Positions 11,175 through 19,536 of a DNA stretch of 64,000 bases are shown here, piece by piece (the stretch's first letter is position 1; each line of letters begins with the position of its first letter). Origin of the DNA: Pseudomonas sp. GV085 (GTDB lineage: Bacteria > Pseudomonadota > Gammaproteobacteria > Pseudomonadales > Pseudomonadaceae); NCBI RefSeq assembly GCF_003050925.1, contig NZ_QAOV01000003.1:62001-126000 (forward strand). The letters run 5' to 3'. Made by a program: the position numbers and the translations under genes. The notes beneath the pieces were generated by a model. That model was not told where the DNA came from. It searched no databases and saw only the letters and a list, made by a program, of their open reading frames with translations.

Positions 11175-11465
11175 ATGAAAACCCCCGACTCACTGACAGC
11201 CCGCTACCACCCACTCAAGACCCGCTACAGCGAAACCCCGGTGCTGGTCATCGATACCGAGGCCGACCCCATCGAGATCCTCGATGCCGCTCGACAACGC
11301 ATCCGCGCCGCCAGCGACCTGCTCGAAACCCTTTATTGCACGTGTTTCAATCATGCCGAAGCGAGCGACATCCCCAAGATCGTCAGCGCCCTGTACCTGC
11401 TGACCCAGGACGGCAACGACATGCTCGACATCGCCCGGCAACGCTTGCCGAAACTCACCGGCTGA
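11175..11465 (+). CDS. Small conserved Pseudomonas protein (DUF6124/DUF3077-like)
   Basis: A 96-residue cytoplasmic protein without signal peptide or membrane segment. The central part (LDAARQRIRAASDLLETLYCTCF, then IVSALYLLTQDGNDMLDIARQRL) predicts a two-helix hairpin and resembles small Pseudomonas-restricted families that I recall as DUF6124 or DUF3077; the family name is from memory. The ATG at 11175 has AGGA nine bases upstream. It stands alone. No function is known. Confidence 0.7.
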   Translation: MKTPDSLTARYHPLKTRYSETPVLVIDTEADPIEILDAARQRIRAASDLLETLYCTCFNHAEASDIPKIVSALYLLTQDGNDMLDIARQRLPKLTG

Positions 11466-11483
11466 AGCACCACCACAATCCCC

Positions 11484-11506
11484 TGTAGGAGCTGGCTTGC
11501 CAGCGA
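11484..11506. repeat. REP element of a second sequence type
   Basis: TGTAGGAGCTGGCTTGCCAGCGA, with palindrome GCTGGC-TT-GCCAGC, differs from the GCGAGC-AGG-CTCGC type found elsewhere in the window and matches the other common Pseudomonas REP class. It is unpaired here. Confidence 0.75.
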
Positions 11507-11731
11507 TGAACGATAACGCGGTGTACTGCGGACATTTATGTCCTCGCAGTGCATTGCCATGGCGGCTGTGTGCGGGACGCCTTCAGGCGAGCCGGGAGTT
11601 CTACAGCACTAATTACACCACGTAACGAATGAAGTTCCCGCCCCCACCTTTATCCCCTCCCGCCAACCCCCTACATTCACCTCCAACGCCTCTCCCATCA
11701 TCCCGACGGGAAGGTCACTGGAGTTTCCCTC

Positions 11732-11953
11732 ATGCCTTTCGTAACCGTACGCATCACCCGCGATGGCGTTACCACTGAGCAGAAAGCTCAGGTGATTGCC
11801 GAAATCACTGAAACACTGGAACGCGTCCTCAATAAACGCCCTGACCTGACCCACATCGTGATCGAGGAAGTCGATACCGATAACTGGGGTTACGCCGGCA
11901 TCACCACCACCCAGTACCGCAAGCAACTGGCTGAGGCAGAGGGGAAGTCATGA
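11732..11953 (+). CDS. 4-oxalocrotonate tautomerase-family protein
   Basis: A 73-residue protein that starts MPFVTVRITRDGVT, so removal of Met exposes the catalytic Pro1 of the tautomerase superfamily. Members interconvert keto and enol forms of small unsaturated acids. GGAG lies eight bases before the ATG. The stop overlaps the following DsbA-family gene by four bases (ATGA), so the two are coupled. The substrate is unknown. Confidence 0.88.
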   Translation: MPFVTVRITRDGVTTEQKAQVIAEITETLERVLNKRPDLTHIVIEEVDTDNWGYAGITTTQYRKQLAEAEGKS

Positions 11954-12606
11954 CGTCCTCCGTCACCATCGATTTCATCTCCGATGTGGTGTGCCCCTGG
12001 TGCGCACTGGGGGCGACGGCGCTGGAGCAGGCGATCGAGAACGTGGCCGGGGAAGTCTCGGTCGAGCTGACCTACAAGCCGTTCGAGTTGAACCCGAACA
12101 TGCCGGCCGAAGGTGAGCAAGCGGTCGAGCACCTGATGCGCAAGTACGGGAGAACAGCCGACGACATCGCCGCCGGCAAGGCTATGCAAATCGCACGCGG
12201 CGAGGCCATCGGCTTCAAGTTCGATCTGGAGAAGCGCACGCACTTCTACAACACCTTCGATGCGCACCGTTTGTTGCTGTGGGCATTGCAGGAAGGCCGG
12301 CAAGTCGAGTTGAAGAAGGTACTGCTACGGGGCTATTTCAGCGAAGGCCATAACCCGAGCGATCACCAGGCGCTGGTGTGTCTGGCGACTGAAGCGGGGC
12401 TGGATGGGGCAAGTGCACAAGAGGTGCTGGCGTCCGGCGCGTTCGCCGATGAGGTGCGAGAGCTTGAAGCGTACTACCGGCAGCACGGCATCAATTCGGT
12501 CCCTGCCATGGTGCTGAACGGTCGACACCTGGTGTCCGGCTCGCAATCGGTCGAGTACTACGAACAGATGTTGAGACAAATGGCCAAGGCACCGGCCGAA
12601 GCCTGA
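11950..12606 (+). CDS. DsbA-family oxidoreductase (FrnE-like)
   Basis: A 218-residue protein without signal peptide, with the thioredoxin-like active site CPWC (Cys15, Cys18) directly after the first strand, a helical insertion, and the cis-Pro loop INSVPAMVLNG near residue 180. This is the FrnE/2-hydroxychromene-2-carboxylate isomerase branch of the DsbA fold, whose members are cytoplasmic disulfide or glutathione-linked enzymes. It is translationally coupled to the tautomerase and followed 44 bp later by an SDR gene. Confidence 0.9.
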   Translation: MTSSVTIDFISDVVCPWCALGATALEQAIENVAGEVSVELTYKPFELNPNMPAEGEQAVEHLMRKYGRTADDIAAGKAMQIARGEAIGFKFDLEKRTHFYNTFDAHRLLLWALQEGRQVELKKVLLRGYFSEGHNPSDHQALVCLATEAGLDGASAQEVLASGAFADEVRELEAYYRQHGINSVPAMVLNGRHLVSGSQSVEYYEQMLRQMAKAPAEA

Positions 12607-12650
12607 TTGCAGATTTTCTAACCCATTCTTTATTGTCAGAGGTATTCATC

Positions 12651-13361
12651 ATGAGCATTTCAAAAAAAGTCATCGTAATCACCGGCGCGTCCCAAGGTCT
12701 CGGCGACGGAATGGTCCAGGCCTTTCGTGAACTCGGTTACCGGATCGTCGCCACATCGCGCTCGATCAAGCCGTCCACCGATCCGGACATTCACACCGTG
12801 GCCGGTGACATCGGCGAGCCGGAAACCGCCCAACGCGTCATCCGTGAAGCGATTTCCCGTTTCGGTCGCATCGACACCCTGGTCAACAACGCCGGGATCT
12901 TCATCGCCAAACCGTTCACCGCGTACACCGCAGAAGACTACGCCAATGTGCTGTCGGTGAACCTCAATGGCTTCTTCTACATCACCCAACTCGCCGTCGC
13001 CGAGATGGAAAAGCAGGGCAGTGGCCACGTCGTCAACATCACCACCAGCCTGGTGGACCACGCCATCGACGGCGTGCCATCGGTACTGGCATCGCTGACC
13101 AAGGGCGGCCTCAACGCAGCAACCAAATCCCTGGCCATCGAATACGCCAAGCGCGGGATTCGGGTGAACGCCGTCAGCCCGGGCATCATCAAGACCCCGA
13201 TGCACGGCGAAGAAACCCACGCAGCACTGGGCAATCTGCACCCGGTCGGGCACATGGGCGAGATCGATGATATTGCACAAGCAGTGGTGTATCTGGACGG
13301 CGCCAAGTTCGTTACCGGCGAAATCCTGCATGTGGATGGTGGTCAGAGCGCGGGGCACTGA
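12651..13361 (+). CDS. SDR-family oxidoreductase with altered active site
   Basis: A 236-residue Rossmann-fold protein with the cofactor loop TGASQGLGDG (residues 11-20), NNAG (79-82) and the catalytic Ser133 region. At the YxxxK motif it reads A-S-L-T-K (Ala147, Lys151): the catalytic Tyr is replaced by Ala. It may therefore be a weak or non-classical dehydrogenase. The ATG at 12651 follows CAGAGGTATTCATC. It is the third gene of the tautomerase-DsbA-SDR group and is closed by a strong terminator. Substrate unknown. Confidence 0.88.
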   Translation: MSISKKVIVITGASQGLGDGMVQAFRELGYRIVATSRSIKPSTDPDIHTVAGDIGEPETAQRVIREAISRFGRIDTLVNNAGIFIAKPFTAYTAEDYANVLSVNLNGFFYITQLAVAEMEKQGSGHVVNITTSLVDHAIDGVPSVLASLTKGGLNAATKSLAIEYAKRGIRVNAVSPGIIKTPMHGEETHAALGNLHPVGHMGEIDDIAQAVVYLDGAKFVTGEILHVDGGQSAGH

Positions 13362-13389
13362 AAGCGGTTTTTTAAACCCCGGAAACAAC

Positions 13390-13417
13390 AAAGCCCCTGC
13401 ATTTTTGCAGGGGCTTT
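13390..13417. terminator. Bidirectional terminator after the SDR gene (perhaps the original tRNA-Thr terminator)
   Basis: Perfect 12-bp stem AAAGCCCCTGCA / TGCAGGGGCTTT with a four-T loop, T run on the right and A run on the left. It lies seven bases from a partial tRNA-Thr 3' end (13424-13438), which suggests it once terminated the tRNA transcript on the minus strand before island insertion. Confidence 0.85.
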
Positions 13418-13423
13418 GTTTTG

Positions 13424-13438
13424 TATGGTGCGGCACCA
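13424..13438. repeat. Candidate distal attachment site (tRNA-Thr 3'-end copy)
   Basis: TGGTGCGGCACCAG matches TGGTGCCGGCACCAG at the tRNA-Thr 3' end (23365-23379) except for one missing C. A second tRNA-like fragment, GGAATCGAACTCGGGA at 13553-13568, matches the T-arm region of the same tRNA at 15 of 16 bases, and TTCGGTGGAAT occurs both at 13547 and 23338. The gap 13362-13801 otherwise holds only the terminator and an imperfect hairpin at 13706-13738. Confidence 0.5.
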
Positions 13439-13801
13439 GACGAACGGTAGCTTGCTGCGAGGCCAGGTTTTCTGCGGATCTGGAATTCGCTGGAAAATTC
13501 GGCGTACCCCAACTAGTAACTATAAATAAATCAGCTAGTTATGGCGTTCGGTGGAATCGAACTCGGGATTTTTTAGAGGTCAGCACGTTGTCAGTCTGCA
13601 AGTAATTCAGAGCCACATACGGAATGGTAAGCCTCCTGAACTCGAACGTTGTCGATTATCCCCTCCGTAGAGAATAGGCAGGAATCCGCCAAAAACTGCC
13701 GTGGTGACAGACAGCAGACGGCCAATTGCTGCCTGTCAACAACGATCCCTGTGACGAACCACCTTACAGGTTCAGGAATGGGCGTTGCGTCATCAGGGCG
13801 G

Positions 13802-15121
13802 TTAGTACCGATAAGTGGCCTGAACCGAAACCCCATTCGCACTGTTGTCGTAGTTGGCACTGTATTCCGGTTGAAGACCTGAGTTGTTCGATTGCTTTAC
13901 CGAGACTTTGGAATCCCAGAGATAACCGTAAGCAAAGTCGATCGTCAGATCGGGATTCGGCGAATAAGCACCGCCCAAGGTCACGGCTTGGCGATTCCCG
14001 ACCGGAACGCGCACGCTGCGATCGGCGTTCCTGATGGGCGACGGGTCATAGGCGTAGCCTGCGCGCAGTAGCCATTGCTGGTTCAATTGATAAGAGGCAC
14101 CCAGAGCACCAGACCAGGTGTCACGCCAGTTCATTTCTTCGGTCACACTTCCCAGGCCAGCTGCCTGGCCCAGGGGGGAAAGACCGCTGTTGAGGGCCTC
14201 AACCTTCTGGATCCGACTCCAGCGTTTCCAGGTAGCTCCCAGGTAACCCGTCCAGCGACTGTTGAAATGATGGGTGATGGACGTATCCACGGATTCGGGC
14301 ATCGTGAGATCTATCTTGTTGTCATACTTTCCATCCAGCGAAATAAAGCTCGGGGAGCCGGAAACCTCAGTATGCCCTTCAAGTTCATAGTCCACCTTCG
14401 AGTGATAGTTGATCCCCCAGCTGGTGGCCTCGGTAAAGTCAATCAAGATGCCGACGTTGTAGCCAAGTGCGGTGTCATCGCCTTTGATGGTGACCAGCGT
14501 GTCTTCGCCGTTGTTCAGGGCGCCGGTGGCCAGGTAGTTCTGAAGCTTTGCATTGAAGCGGTTTATGGTCGGTCCGCCACCAATGGACACGTAATCATTG
14601 ATCCGCCAGGCAATGGTGGGCTGCAGGGTGATCTCCTTGGTCGTGCTATAGGAACCATGGTAACGGCCTTGAAAACTGCTCTCGTAATCATTGATCAGAC
14701 CACTCGGAGCATACAGGCCCAGACCCATCGAAAAACGATCGTCAAGCGGCGTCGACATGTAGGCAAAGGGCACAACCCCCAAAGGGACCGAGTCCCCTTT
14801 GTTCGTTCCCGGGGCACTGCTCTGCGCGTCACTGATGTCATCGCTCACCGAGACGACCGCGGCTCCGCCGGAAATCTCGGTACGTTTCAATTTGGTCAAA
14901 CCTGCAGGATTTCCAAAGATAGTGCTGGCGTCCAGCGCAGAAGACGATCTCCCCGCATAAGCAGTACCCGCACTGCTTGCACTTTGTTCATTTAAGGCAA
15001 TGCCATTGGCTAGGACGCTTGTGGAAGCGCTGAGTATTGCCACGACACCTGCGAATTTAGTCCAGGCAGACACTTCTCCCACGACTGAGAGATACATGAT
15101 TGCACGGTTGCTCAGTTTCAT
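13802..15121 (-). CDS. FadL-family outer membrane transport protein
   Basis: A 439-residue outer membrane protein. A long signal sequence ends near SVLA (residue 38); the mature protein starts NGIALNEQSASSAGTAYAG, the N-terminal hatch motif typical of FadL, followed by the DASTIFGNPAG block and beta-barrel repeats ending in an aromatic residue (QATYRY). FadL proteins take up long-chain fatty acids or other hydrophobic compounds, including aromatic hydrocarbons (TodX, XylN). It is the first cargo gene of the proposed island; the nearby SDRs and hydrolase suggest uptake of a hydrophobic growth substrate. Confidence 0.92.
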   Translation of the reverse strand: MKLSNRAIMYLSVVGEVSAWTKFAGVVAILSASTSVLANGIALNEQSASSAGTAYAGRSSSALDASTIFGNPAGLTKLKRTEISGGAAVVSVSDDISDAQSSAPGTNKGDSVPLGVVPFAYMSTPLDDRFSMGLGLYAPSGLINDYESSFQGRYHGSYSTTKEITLQPTIAWRINDYVSIGGGPTINRFNAKLQNYLATGALNNGEDTLVTIKGDDTALGYNVGILIDFTEATSWGINYHSKVDYELEGHTEVSGSPSFISLDGKYDNKIDLTMPESVDTSITHHFNSRWTGYLGATWKRWSRIQKVEALNSGLSPLGQAAGLGSVTEEMNWRDTWSGALGASYQLNQQWLLRAGYAYDPSPIRNADRSVRVPVGNRQAVTLGGAYSPNPDLTIDFAYGYLWDSKVSVKQSNNSGLQPEYSANYDNSANGVSVQATYRY

Positions 15122-15352
15122 TTCCCACCTCGTATTGTTTTTATTGATTGGTGCGCAGGCAAAGCTTCACCTTCCGGTGCACTTGGCAGTGCCGGTTGGC
15201 GTTCATCGATGTTGTGAAAAGGTCCCTGTAGAAGGCACCTTGTAGCCCGATTCGCCGGCGTGCTCTGCTGCAGATGCTGCCTTGCGAGGTAATGACAAAT
15301 AGCGCGGTGAGCGCGCGGAGCTACGCCGGCAACTAGCTCCGATCACGGGCGA

Positions 15353-15562
15353 TCAGAACGCGCCTGAAGTTCCGTTATGCGCCAAAGCCGTGAGAAATCC
15401 CTCTAGCCACTCATGGCGCTGCCGGTAGGCTTCATCCGTGACATGGCCATAAGGGCAGTCGAAGAGTGTTCGGCCGGAAAGTCCCGACTCGAATCCGACA
15501 TCAAAAGGCTTTTTCTCTGCCTTAGTGCTGAGCTCCTCAAGTTCATGAAGGGTGATGATCAT
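15353..15562 (-). CDS. Small Rmf/CrpP-fold protein
   Basis: About 69 residues. The central part GFESGLSGRTLFDCPYG...RHEWLEGF lines up with ribosome modulation factor (G..AG..GR....CPY......WL.GW), which drives 70S dimerisation in stationary phase; the plasmid protein CrpP shares the fold. Two ATGs lie six bases apart: AGGA stands one base before the first (15568) and seven before the second (15562), so the second is preferred. Similarity is motif-level; a ribosome-related role is inference. It stands alone, between 230 and 260 bp of sequence without recognisable genes on either side. Confidence 0.65.
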   Translation of the reverse strand: MIITLHELEELSTKAEKKPFDVGFESGLSGRTLFDCPYGHVTDEAYRQRHEWLEGFLTALAHNGTSGAF

Positions 15563-15825
15563 GATCATTCCTCGTGTAGCCCAGAAGGGCGTAATTGGTC
15601 GGGCAGAAGATAAGAAGGGGCTTGAATCCGCTCCAAGGTTTCTATTACCGATCGGCAACACTTTACTTATTGCAGGCAAGGGCGCCTCACCGGAGAACTG
15701 TTCGTTGATCCAGTTCTCCTACTACTATTATTGCCAGAGTTAGATTGTTCGGTGGCTAGAAGCTATATATGATGACCCCTTCTCCGTAACGGATACCAAG
15801 TTGATGGAGACTAGAAGGTATTTAA

Positions 15826-16611
15826 CTAATAGCCCGACAGATTCTTAATAATGGCTCTGCGCGTGCGCTGTGGCAGAAATTTAGTCACGGCACGCATCAG
15901 TCGAGGACGCCAGGTATCAACTTCCCAATGAACGCCCCTTCGGTTCTGCACGGCTTTCCATACTGTTGCAGTAACATCGCTGGCTTTTAGATGAATACCT
16001 ACCGAGTCGACGATATTTCCATGTGCCGCATCCATCATTGGCGTAGCCACAAAATTTGGCATCACGTCACATACATAAATCCCGTATCGATCCCACTCGA
16101 TGTTTAAGGCCTCAGTAAATCCTTTTACCCAAAACTTGCTGGCTGAATATGATGCCTCGCTTGGTACGCCATATTCAGAACTGAGGGAACACATGTTAAT
16201 CATCGCCGGCTCCGCGCTTTCCTTAAGGTACGGGAGCGCATGGAAGGCACCAATCTGTATCCCCTTAGCATTGACATCGGTGACCGAGAGGTGTTTCTCA
16301 AGAGTCACTTTCTCAAAATCATCGATGAAGGCTATGCCTGCGTTGTTGAACAGCACATCAATGGCACCGCCGCTCTCGGACGCAAACTCACTTAACACGG
16401 CGGCAAACTCATCAGATTGAGTAACATCTAGACGACGATAGAAATGACTTCCACCAAGTTTCTTTTTCAGCATGACAAGGTCTGTCTCACTGATGTCTGT
16501 CGCTGCGACTCGGTATCCCTGCTTAGCAAAAAACAAGGCCGTTTCGGCACCAATTCCTTTGCCCGCGCCTGTGATGAATATAGTAGGTTTATTGTTCATC
16601 TTAATGTCCAT
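15826..16611 (-). CDS. SDR-family oxidoreductase
   Basis: About 261 residues with a classical SDR active site: cofactor loop TGAGKGIGAE, NNAG, and the catalytic YSASK. The C-terminal tail (RPRLMRAVTKFLPQRTRRAIIKNLSGY) is basic. The start may be MDIKMNNK (16611) or MNNK (16599); neither has a strong ribosome site. Base composition is more AT-rich than in flanking core genes. A second SDR lies 88 bp upstream on the same strand, followed by a hydrolase gene, so the three probably form an operon for oxidation of an alcohol or sterol-like substrate; this role is inferred from context. Confidence 0.85.
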   Translation of the reverse strand: MDIKMNNKPTIFITGAGKGIGAETALFFAKQGYRVAATDISETDLVMLKKKLGGSHFYRRLDVTQSDEFAAVLSEFASESGGAIDVLFNNAGIAFIDDFEKVTLEKHLSVTDVNAKGIQIGAFHALPYLKESAEPAMINMCSLSSEYGVPSEASYSASKFWVKGFTEALNIEWDRYGIYVCDVMPNFVATPMMDAAHGNIVDSVGIHLKASDVTATVWKAVQNRRGVHWEVDTWRPRLMRAVTKFLPQRTRRAIIKNLSGY

Positions 16612-16699
16612 GTGTAAGCCGCTTAAGCGGAGCAAACTTGCTGACTGCCCTCTGAGCTTGGCACTGAGAGTAATAAATCAGTTTATCTGCACAGGGCAG

Positions 16700-17536
16700 T
16701 TATTTTTCCATCTTGCGAATCAGCGCATGAATTCTTTTATCACGGTCCAAAGTCAAATCCGTGAGCAGATTAAAGATCCCTCGAAGAATAGAAATGGGGA
16801 TCCACCGGCGCGGACAGTTAATTCGGGCAGAACGAGTCTGAACCCCCTTGACGACTGCCTCCGCGATTCTCGCTGGCTGAATAGGCGCTCTCAACACACT
16901 TGGGTACGCCAGCTTCACAAGCTCAGTGGCTTCTGCATTCCCCCCAAAAGCGCTCTTGGCGATCGCTGTCGATACCCAACCTGGGTAAAGAACACCTGCA
17001 GTAGCACCTGTCCCTGCAAGTTCAGCCCGAAGAGAGCGGCCGAACATCTCTACACCAGCTTTGGACATGGCGTAGGGCGCATTCACCACCCCATTGACGA
17101 ACGCATATACGGATGACGTGACTAGGACATGACCATTGCGGGCGCAAATCTGGGGCAGACACGCACGCACCGTCCGCCAAACACCCAATAGGTCGACCTC
17201 AACGACTCGTTCGAATGTCGCCTCGTCCATATTTCTGATGGTCGTGGGCGGATCACAGGCGATACCCGCATTAGCGAACACGACGTCGATTCCACCAAAG
17301 GTCTCTACAGCCCTCGCAACCGCTCGATCCAAATCTTCGCGGGAGGTGACGCTCGCGAATATCGCTAGAGTTCGTGGGCCAAGCTCCGTTGCAAGCTCTT
17401 GGATAGCGTTTTCTGTTACGTCCAGCAGTACAACCTTCGCGCCGACGGCATGCATTGCTCGAGCGGTTGCGGCACCAATGCCTCCGCCCGCGCCAGTAAT
17501 TAATACGACCTTATCCTGCAAATGAAACATGTTCAT
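16700..17536 (-). CDS. SDR-family oxidoreductase
   Basis: A 278-residue classical SDR: cofactor loop TGAGGGIGAA, Asp after the second strand (LLDVTEN) favouring NAD, ANAG, and catalytic YAMSK. The C-terminal helix (LLTDLTLDRDKRIHALIRKMEK) is amphipathic and might touch the membrane. An internal ATG six bases in (MFHLQ) is an alternative start. It lies between the hydrolase and the other SDR in the island operon. Confidence 0.88.
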   Translation of the reverse strand: MNMFHLQDKVVLITGAGGGIGAATARAMHAVGAKVVLLDVTENAIQELATELGPRTLAIFASVTSREDLDRAVARAVETFGGIDVVFANAGIACDPPTTIRNMDEATFERVVEVDLLGVWRTVRACLPQICARNGHVLVTSSVYAFVNGVVNAPYAMSKAGVEMFGRSLRAELAGTGATAGVLYPGWVSTAIAKSAFGGNAEATELVKLAYPSVLRAPIQPARIAEAVVKGVQTRSARINCPRRWIPISILRGIFNLLTDLTLDRDKRIHALIRKMEK

Positions 17537-17579
17537 ATCTCGATATTGTTATTGTTGGGCAGACAGCGATGGCGCTAAG

Positions 17580-18491
17580 TCATGCAGCGTGGAAGCGTGC
17601 GGCTCCGCGTGAGACGCGACGCTTTAGAAAGGAAATTTGCTTCTGGATGACATGCTCGAAGGCCTCCCCGACATAGATGTCGAAATGTCCTTCCTTGCAC
17701 ATATGAATTTCAGCGTCAGGAGCCCTTTTGGCATGGCGCAATGTGGGGCCTGTAGGTGCGACGCTATCTGTTTCGCAGATGCAAAATAAAATTGGGCAAA
17801 GAAGCTTCGGGGTCTTTTTCCCCGGCCTATAGAGCCCGATAGCCAGCGCAAATCGAGCCGCTACGTAATTCTTGAAAGGGTATTTAGCGGGTACCAATCC
17901 AAGATACCCAGACTCCGCATCCGGTGCGGTCATAAGCGCCGCAGACCACTTTGGCCCAGCTAATTTGGCGGTTACAGGCCCGGCACCAATTAGAGAGCAA
18001 GCCACGTCGGCGACACCCCATGCGGTCAATTTGAGCGAAGTGAACAGGTCGACCTTTAGTAATGACGCCAACCCATCAGTAAAAGGGCACTGGGCCATCA
18101 CAGCTGCGATCTTTGCATCAGCCGCTGCGGTGTAGATCACGTGCCCGCCGCTAAACGAAGTGCCCCATAGGACTACCTTTGCGGCATCCAAATCGTCATG
18201 GGTTCGAGCATAGGCAACGGCTGATCGCCAATCCTCCTGCTGACGCTTGATGTCCAGCAGTTGCCTAGGTTCGCCTTGGCTTGCACCAAAGTTGCGGTAG
18301 TCGAACACCAGGCATGCGTATCCGGCCTCACAGAAGCGCTCGGCAAACGCTTCTAGGCGCATTTCTCGTACGCCACCCAGGCCGTGAGCCATCACGATGA
18401 CGGGATGTGGCTTAGGTTGTTCTGGCAGGTACAGCCAAGCGGCGCACCTTGCGTCGCCGGATGGAAAAGAGACATCGAGACGTTGGAACAT
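17580..18491 (-). CDS. Alpha/beta hydrolase
   Basis: A 303-residue cytoplasmic protein of the alpha/beta hydrolase fold: oxyanion motif AHGLGGVRE, nucleophile elbow GTSFSGG, an acidic residue in CETDSVAP and a C-terminal His in EGHFDIYVG. The start at 18491 (MFQRLDVSFPSG) has AAAGGTA upstream and begins at the first strand. It is the first gene of the leftward operon with two SDRs and faces a TetR gene across 82 bp. An ester or lactone hydrolase in the same catabolic route is likely; the substrate is unknown. Confidence 0.88.
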   Translation of the reverse strand: MFQRLDVSFPSGDARCAAWLYLPEQPKPHPVIVMAHGLGGVREMRLEAFAERFCEAGYACLVFDYRNFGASQGEPRQLLDIKRQQEDWRSAVAYARTHDDLDAAKVVLWGTSFSGGHVIYTAAADAKIAAVMAQCPFTDGLASLLKVDLFTSLKLTAWGVADVACSLIGAGPVTAKLAGPKWSAALMTAPDAESGYLGLVPAKYPFKNYVAARFALAIGLYRPGKKTPKLLCPILFCICETDSVAPTGPTLRHAKRAPDAEIHMCKEGHFDIYVGEAFEHVIQKQISFLKRRVSRGAARFHAA

Positions 18492-18540
18492 GGCGGGTAC
18501 CTTTGTTATTTTTTTGATGCTATTCCACTTTTGGATGAAC

Positions 18541-18564
18541 ATACAACAACCAATCGTCGTGTAT
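18541..18564. promoter_or_regulatory. Weak dyad in the hydrolase-TetR intergenic region
   Basis: ATACA-N14-TGTAT lies ten bases before the TetR start and 50 bp before the hydrolase start, inside the only 82 bp shared by the two divergent genes. TetR-family proteins usually bind such a shared region. The inner bases are not symmetric, so this is only a candidate operator. Confidence 0.35.
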
Positions 18565-18573
18565 ACTCGCGCC

Positions 18574-19212
18574 ATGACAAATTCCACGCCCTCTACTCCC
18601 GCTCCCACTCGCACCCAGCGCAAGGCTGAAGCCACGCGGCTAGCGATAATCCAGAATGCCGAAGCCTTGCTTTTGGAGGGCGGAGCGGCCGCTTTTACTC
18701 TCGAGGCCGTAGCTGAACGGGCAGATATTGCGGTGCAGACCATCTACAACAGGATTGGCGGGCGATCAGCTTTGCTTATGGCTGTTGCTGAACGGGCCTT
18801 TGAGGAAAACAAGGTTTACATGGACGCAGCTTATGCGGCTGCCGGGACGCCCATGGAGCGACTTTGGATCGTTGCACAGGGTTATTTTCGCTTCGCTTGT
18901 GAGCGGCCAAATGAGTTCCGCCTGCTCGCAGATCCCCCCAATGAGCCTGAAGCGGTCGCGCGAATGAGCGATTTGATAAGGCACCAGAACAGCAAGATGG
19001 AAGCAGCCTTACGCGATGGCATAGCTGACGGCACCATTGACCCCACGATAGACCCATGCCTGGCTGCCACCTCGTTATGGGCAGCTGCAAATGGCATCCT
19101 GAGCTTGTCTTGGCGGGCGGATGCAACTCCTATAAGTCAAAACGGAATGGAGCAGTTGTGGGCGCAATGGGTGAGTATTGTCGTCAAGGGCATCTCCATA
19201 CGCCGTACATGA
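18574..19212 (+). CDS. TetR-family transcriptional regulator
   Basis: A 212-residue regulator. The N-terminal helix-turn-helix (about residues 20-65) contains FTLEAVAERADIAVQTIYNRIGGRSALL, and a helical ligand-binding domain follows. The start at 18574 (MTNSTPSTPA) gives a normal length; an in-frame upstream extension would run through the divergent hydrolase gene. It is transcribed away from the hydrolase-SDR-SDR operon and most likely represses it until a substrate-derived ligand is present. Confidence 0.88.
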   Translation: MTNSTPSTPAPTRTQRKAEATRLAIIQNAEALLLEGGAAAFTLEAVAERADIAVQTIYNRIGGRSALLMAVAERAFEENKVYMDAAYAAAGTPMERLWIVAQGYFRFACERPNEFRLLADPPNEPEAVARMSDLIRHQNSKMEAALRDGIADGTIDPTIDPCLAATSLWAAANGILSLSWRADATPISQNGMEQLWAQWVSIVVKGISIRRT

Positions 19213-19303
19213 TTCTTTGCAGTCCGTCATGAAAGAAGTGACTACCCCCGCTCCGGTAGACATCCCCGGCCATGCTGGATCGCCTCTGCTTTTGTAGTCA
19301 CTC

Positions 19304-19516
19304 GATGACCGCTTTTGGCCGATTCTGTTGAAAAGTCGGTTCGCCCAAACAGTCTGGTCATTCACTGGTTAAATCGCCTTTTTTGCACGCTGCTACGTAA
19401 AGTCTGCGTCCGGAAGCCTCTGCCGAAAGCAAAGATTTAAATCTCGGACGCATACTTTTCTGCTGCGCAAACCATGGCCGACTTTTTCAACAGAATCGAC
19501 CGGAAGCAGTCGTTCC
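19304..19516. mobile_element. Long palindromic MITE-like element
   Basis: CCGATTCTGTTGAAAAGTCGG (19319-19339) faces its inverted copy CCGACTTTTTCAACAGAATCG (19478-19498), with weaker symmetry extending outward to about 38 bp per arm. Inside, AAAGTCTGCGTCCG (from 19398) and CGGACGCATACTTT (to 19458) form a second inverted pair. There is no coding capacity. This is the structure expected of a non-autonomous element derived from an insertion sequence; no transposase is present. Confidence 0.65.
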
Positions 19517-19536
19517 TGGACGTCCGCTTCTGGCCC

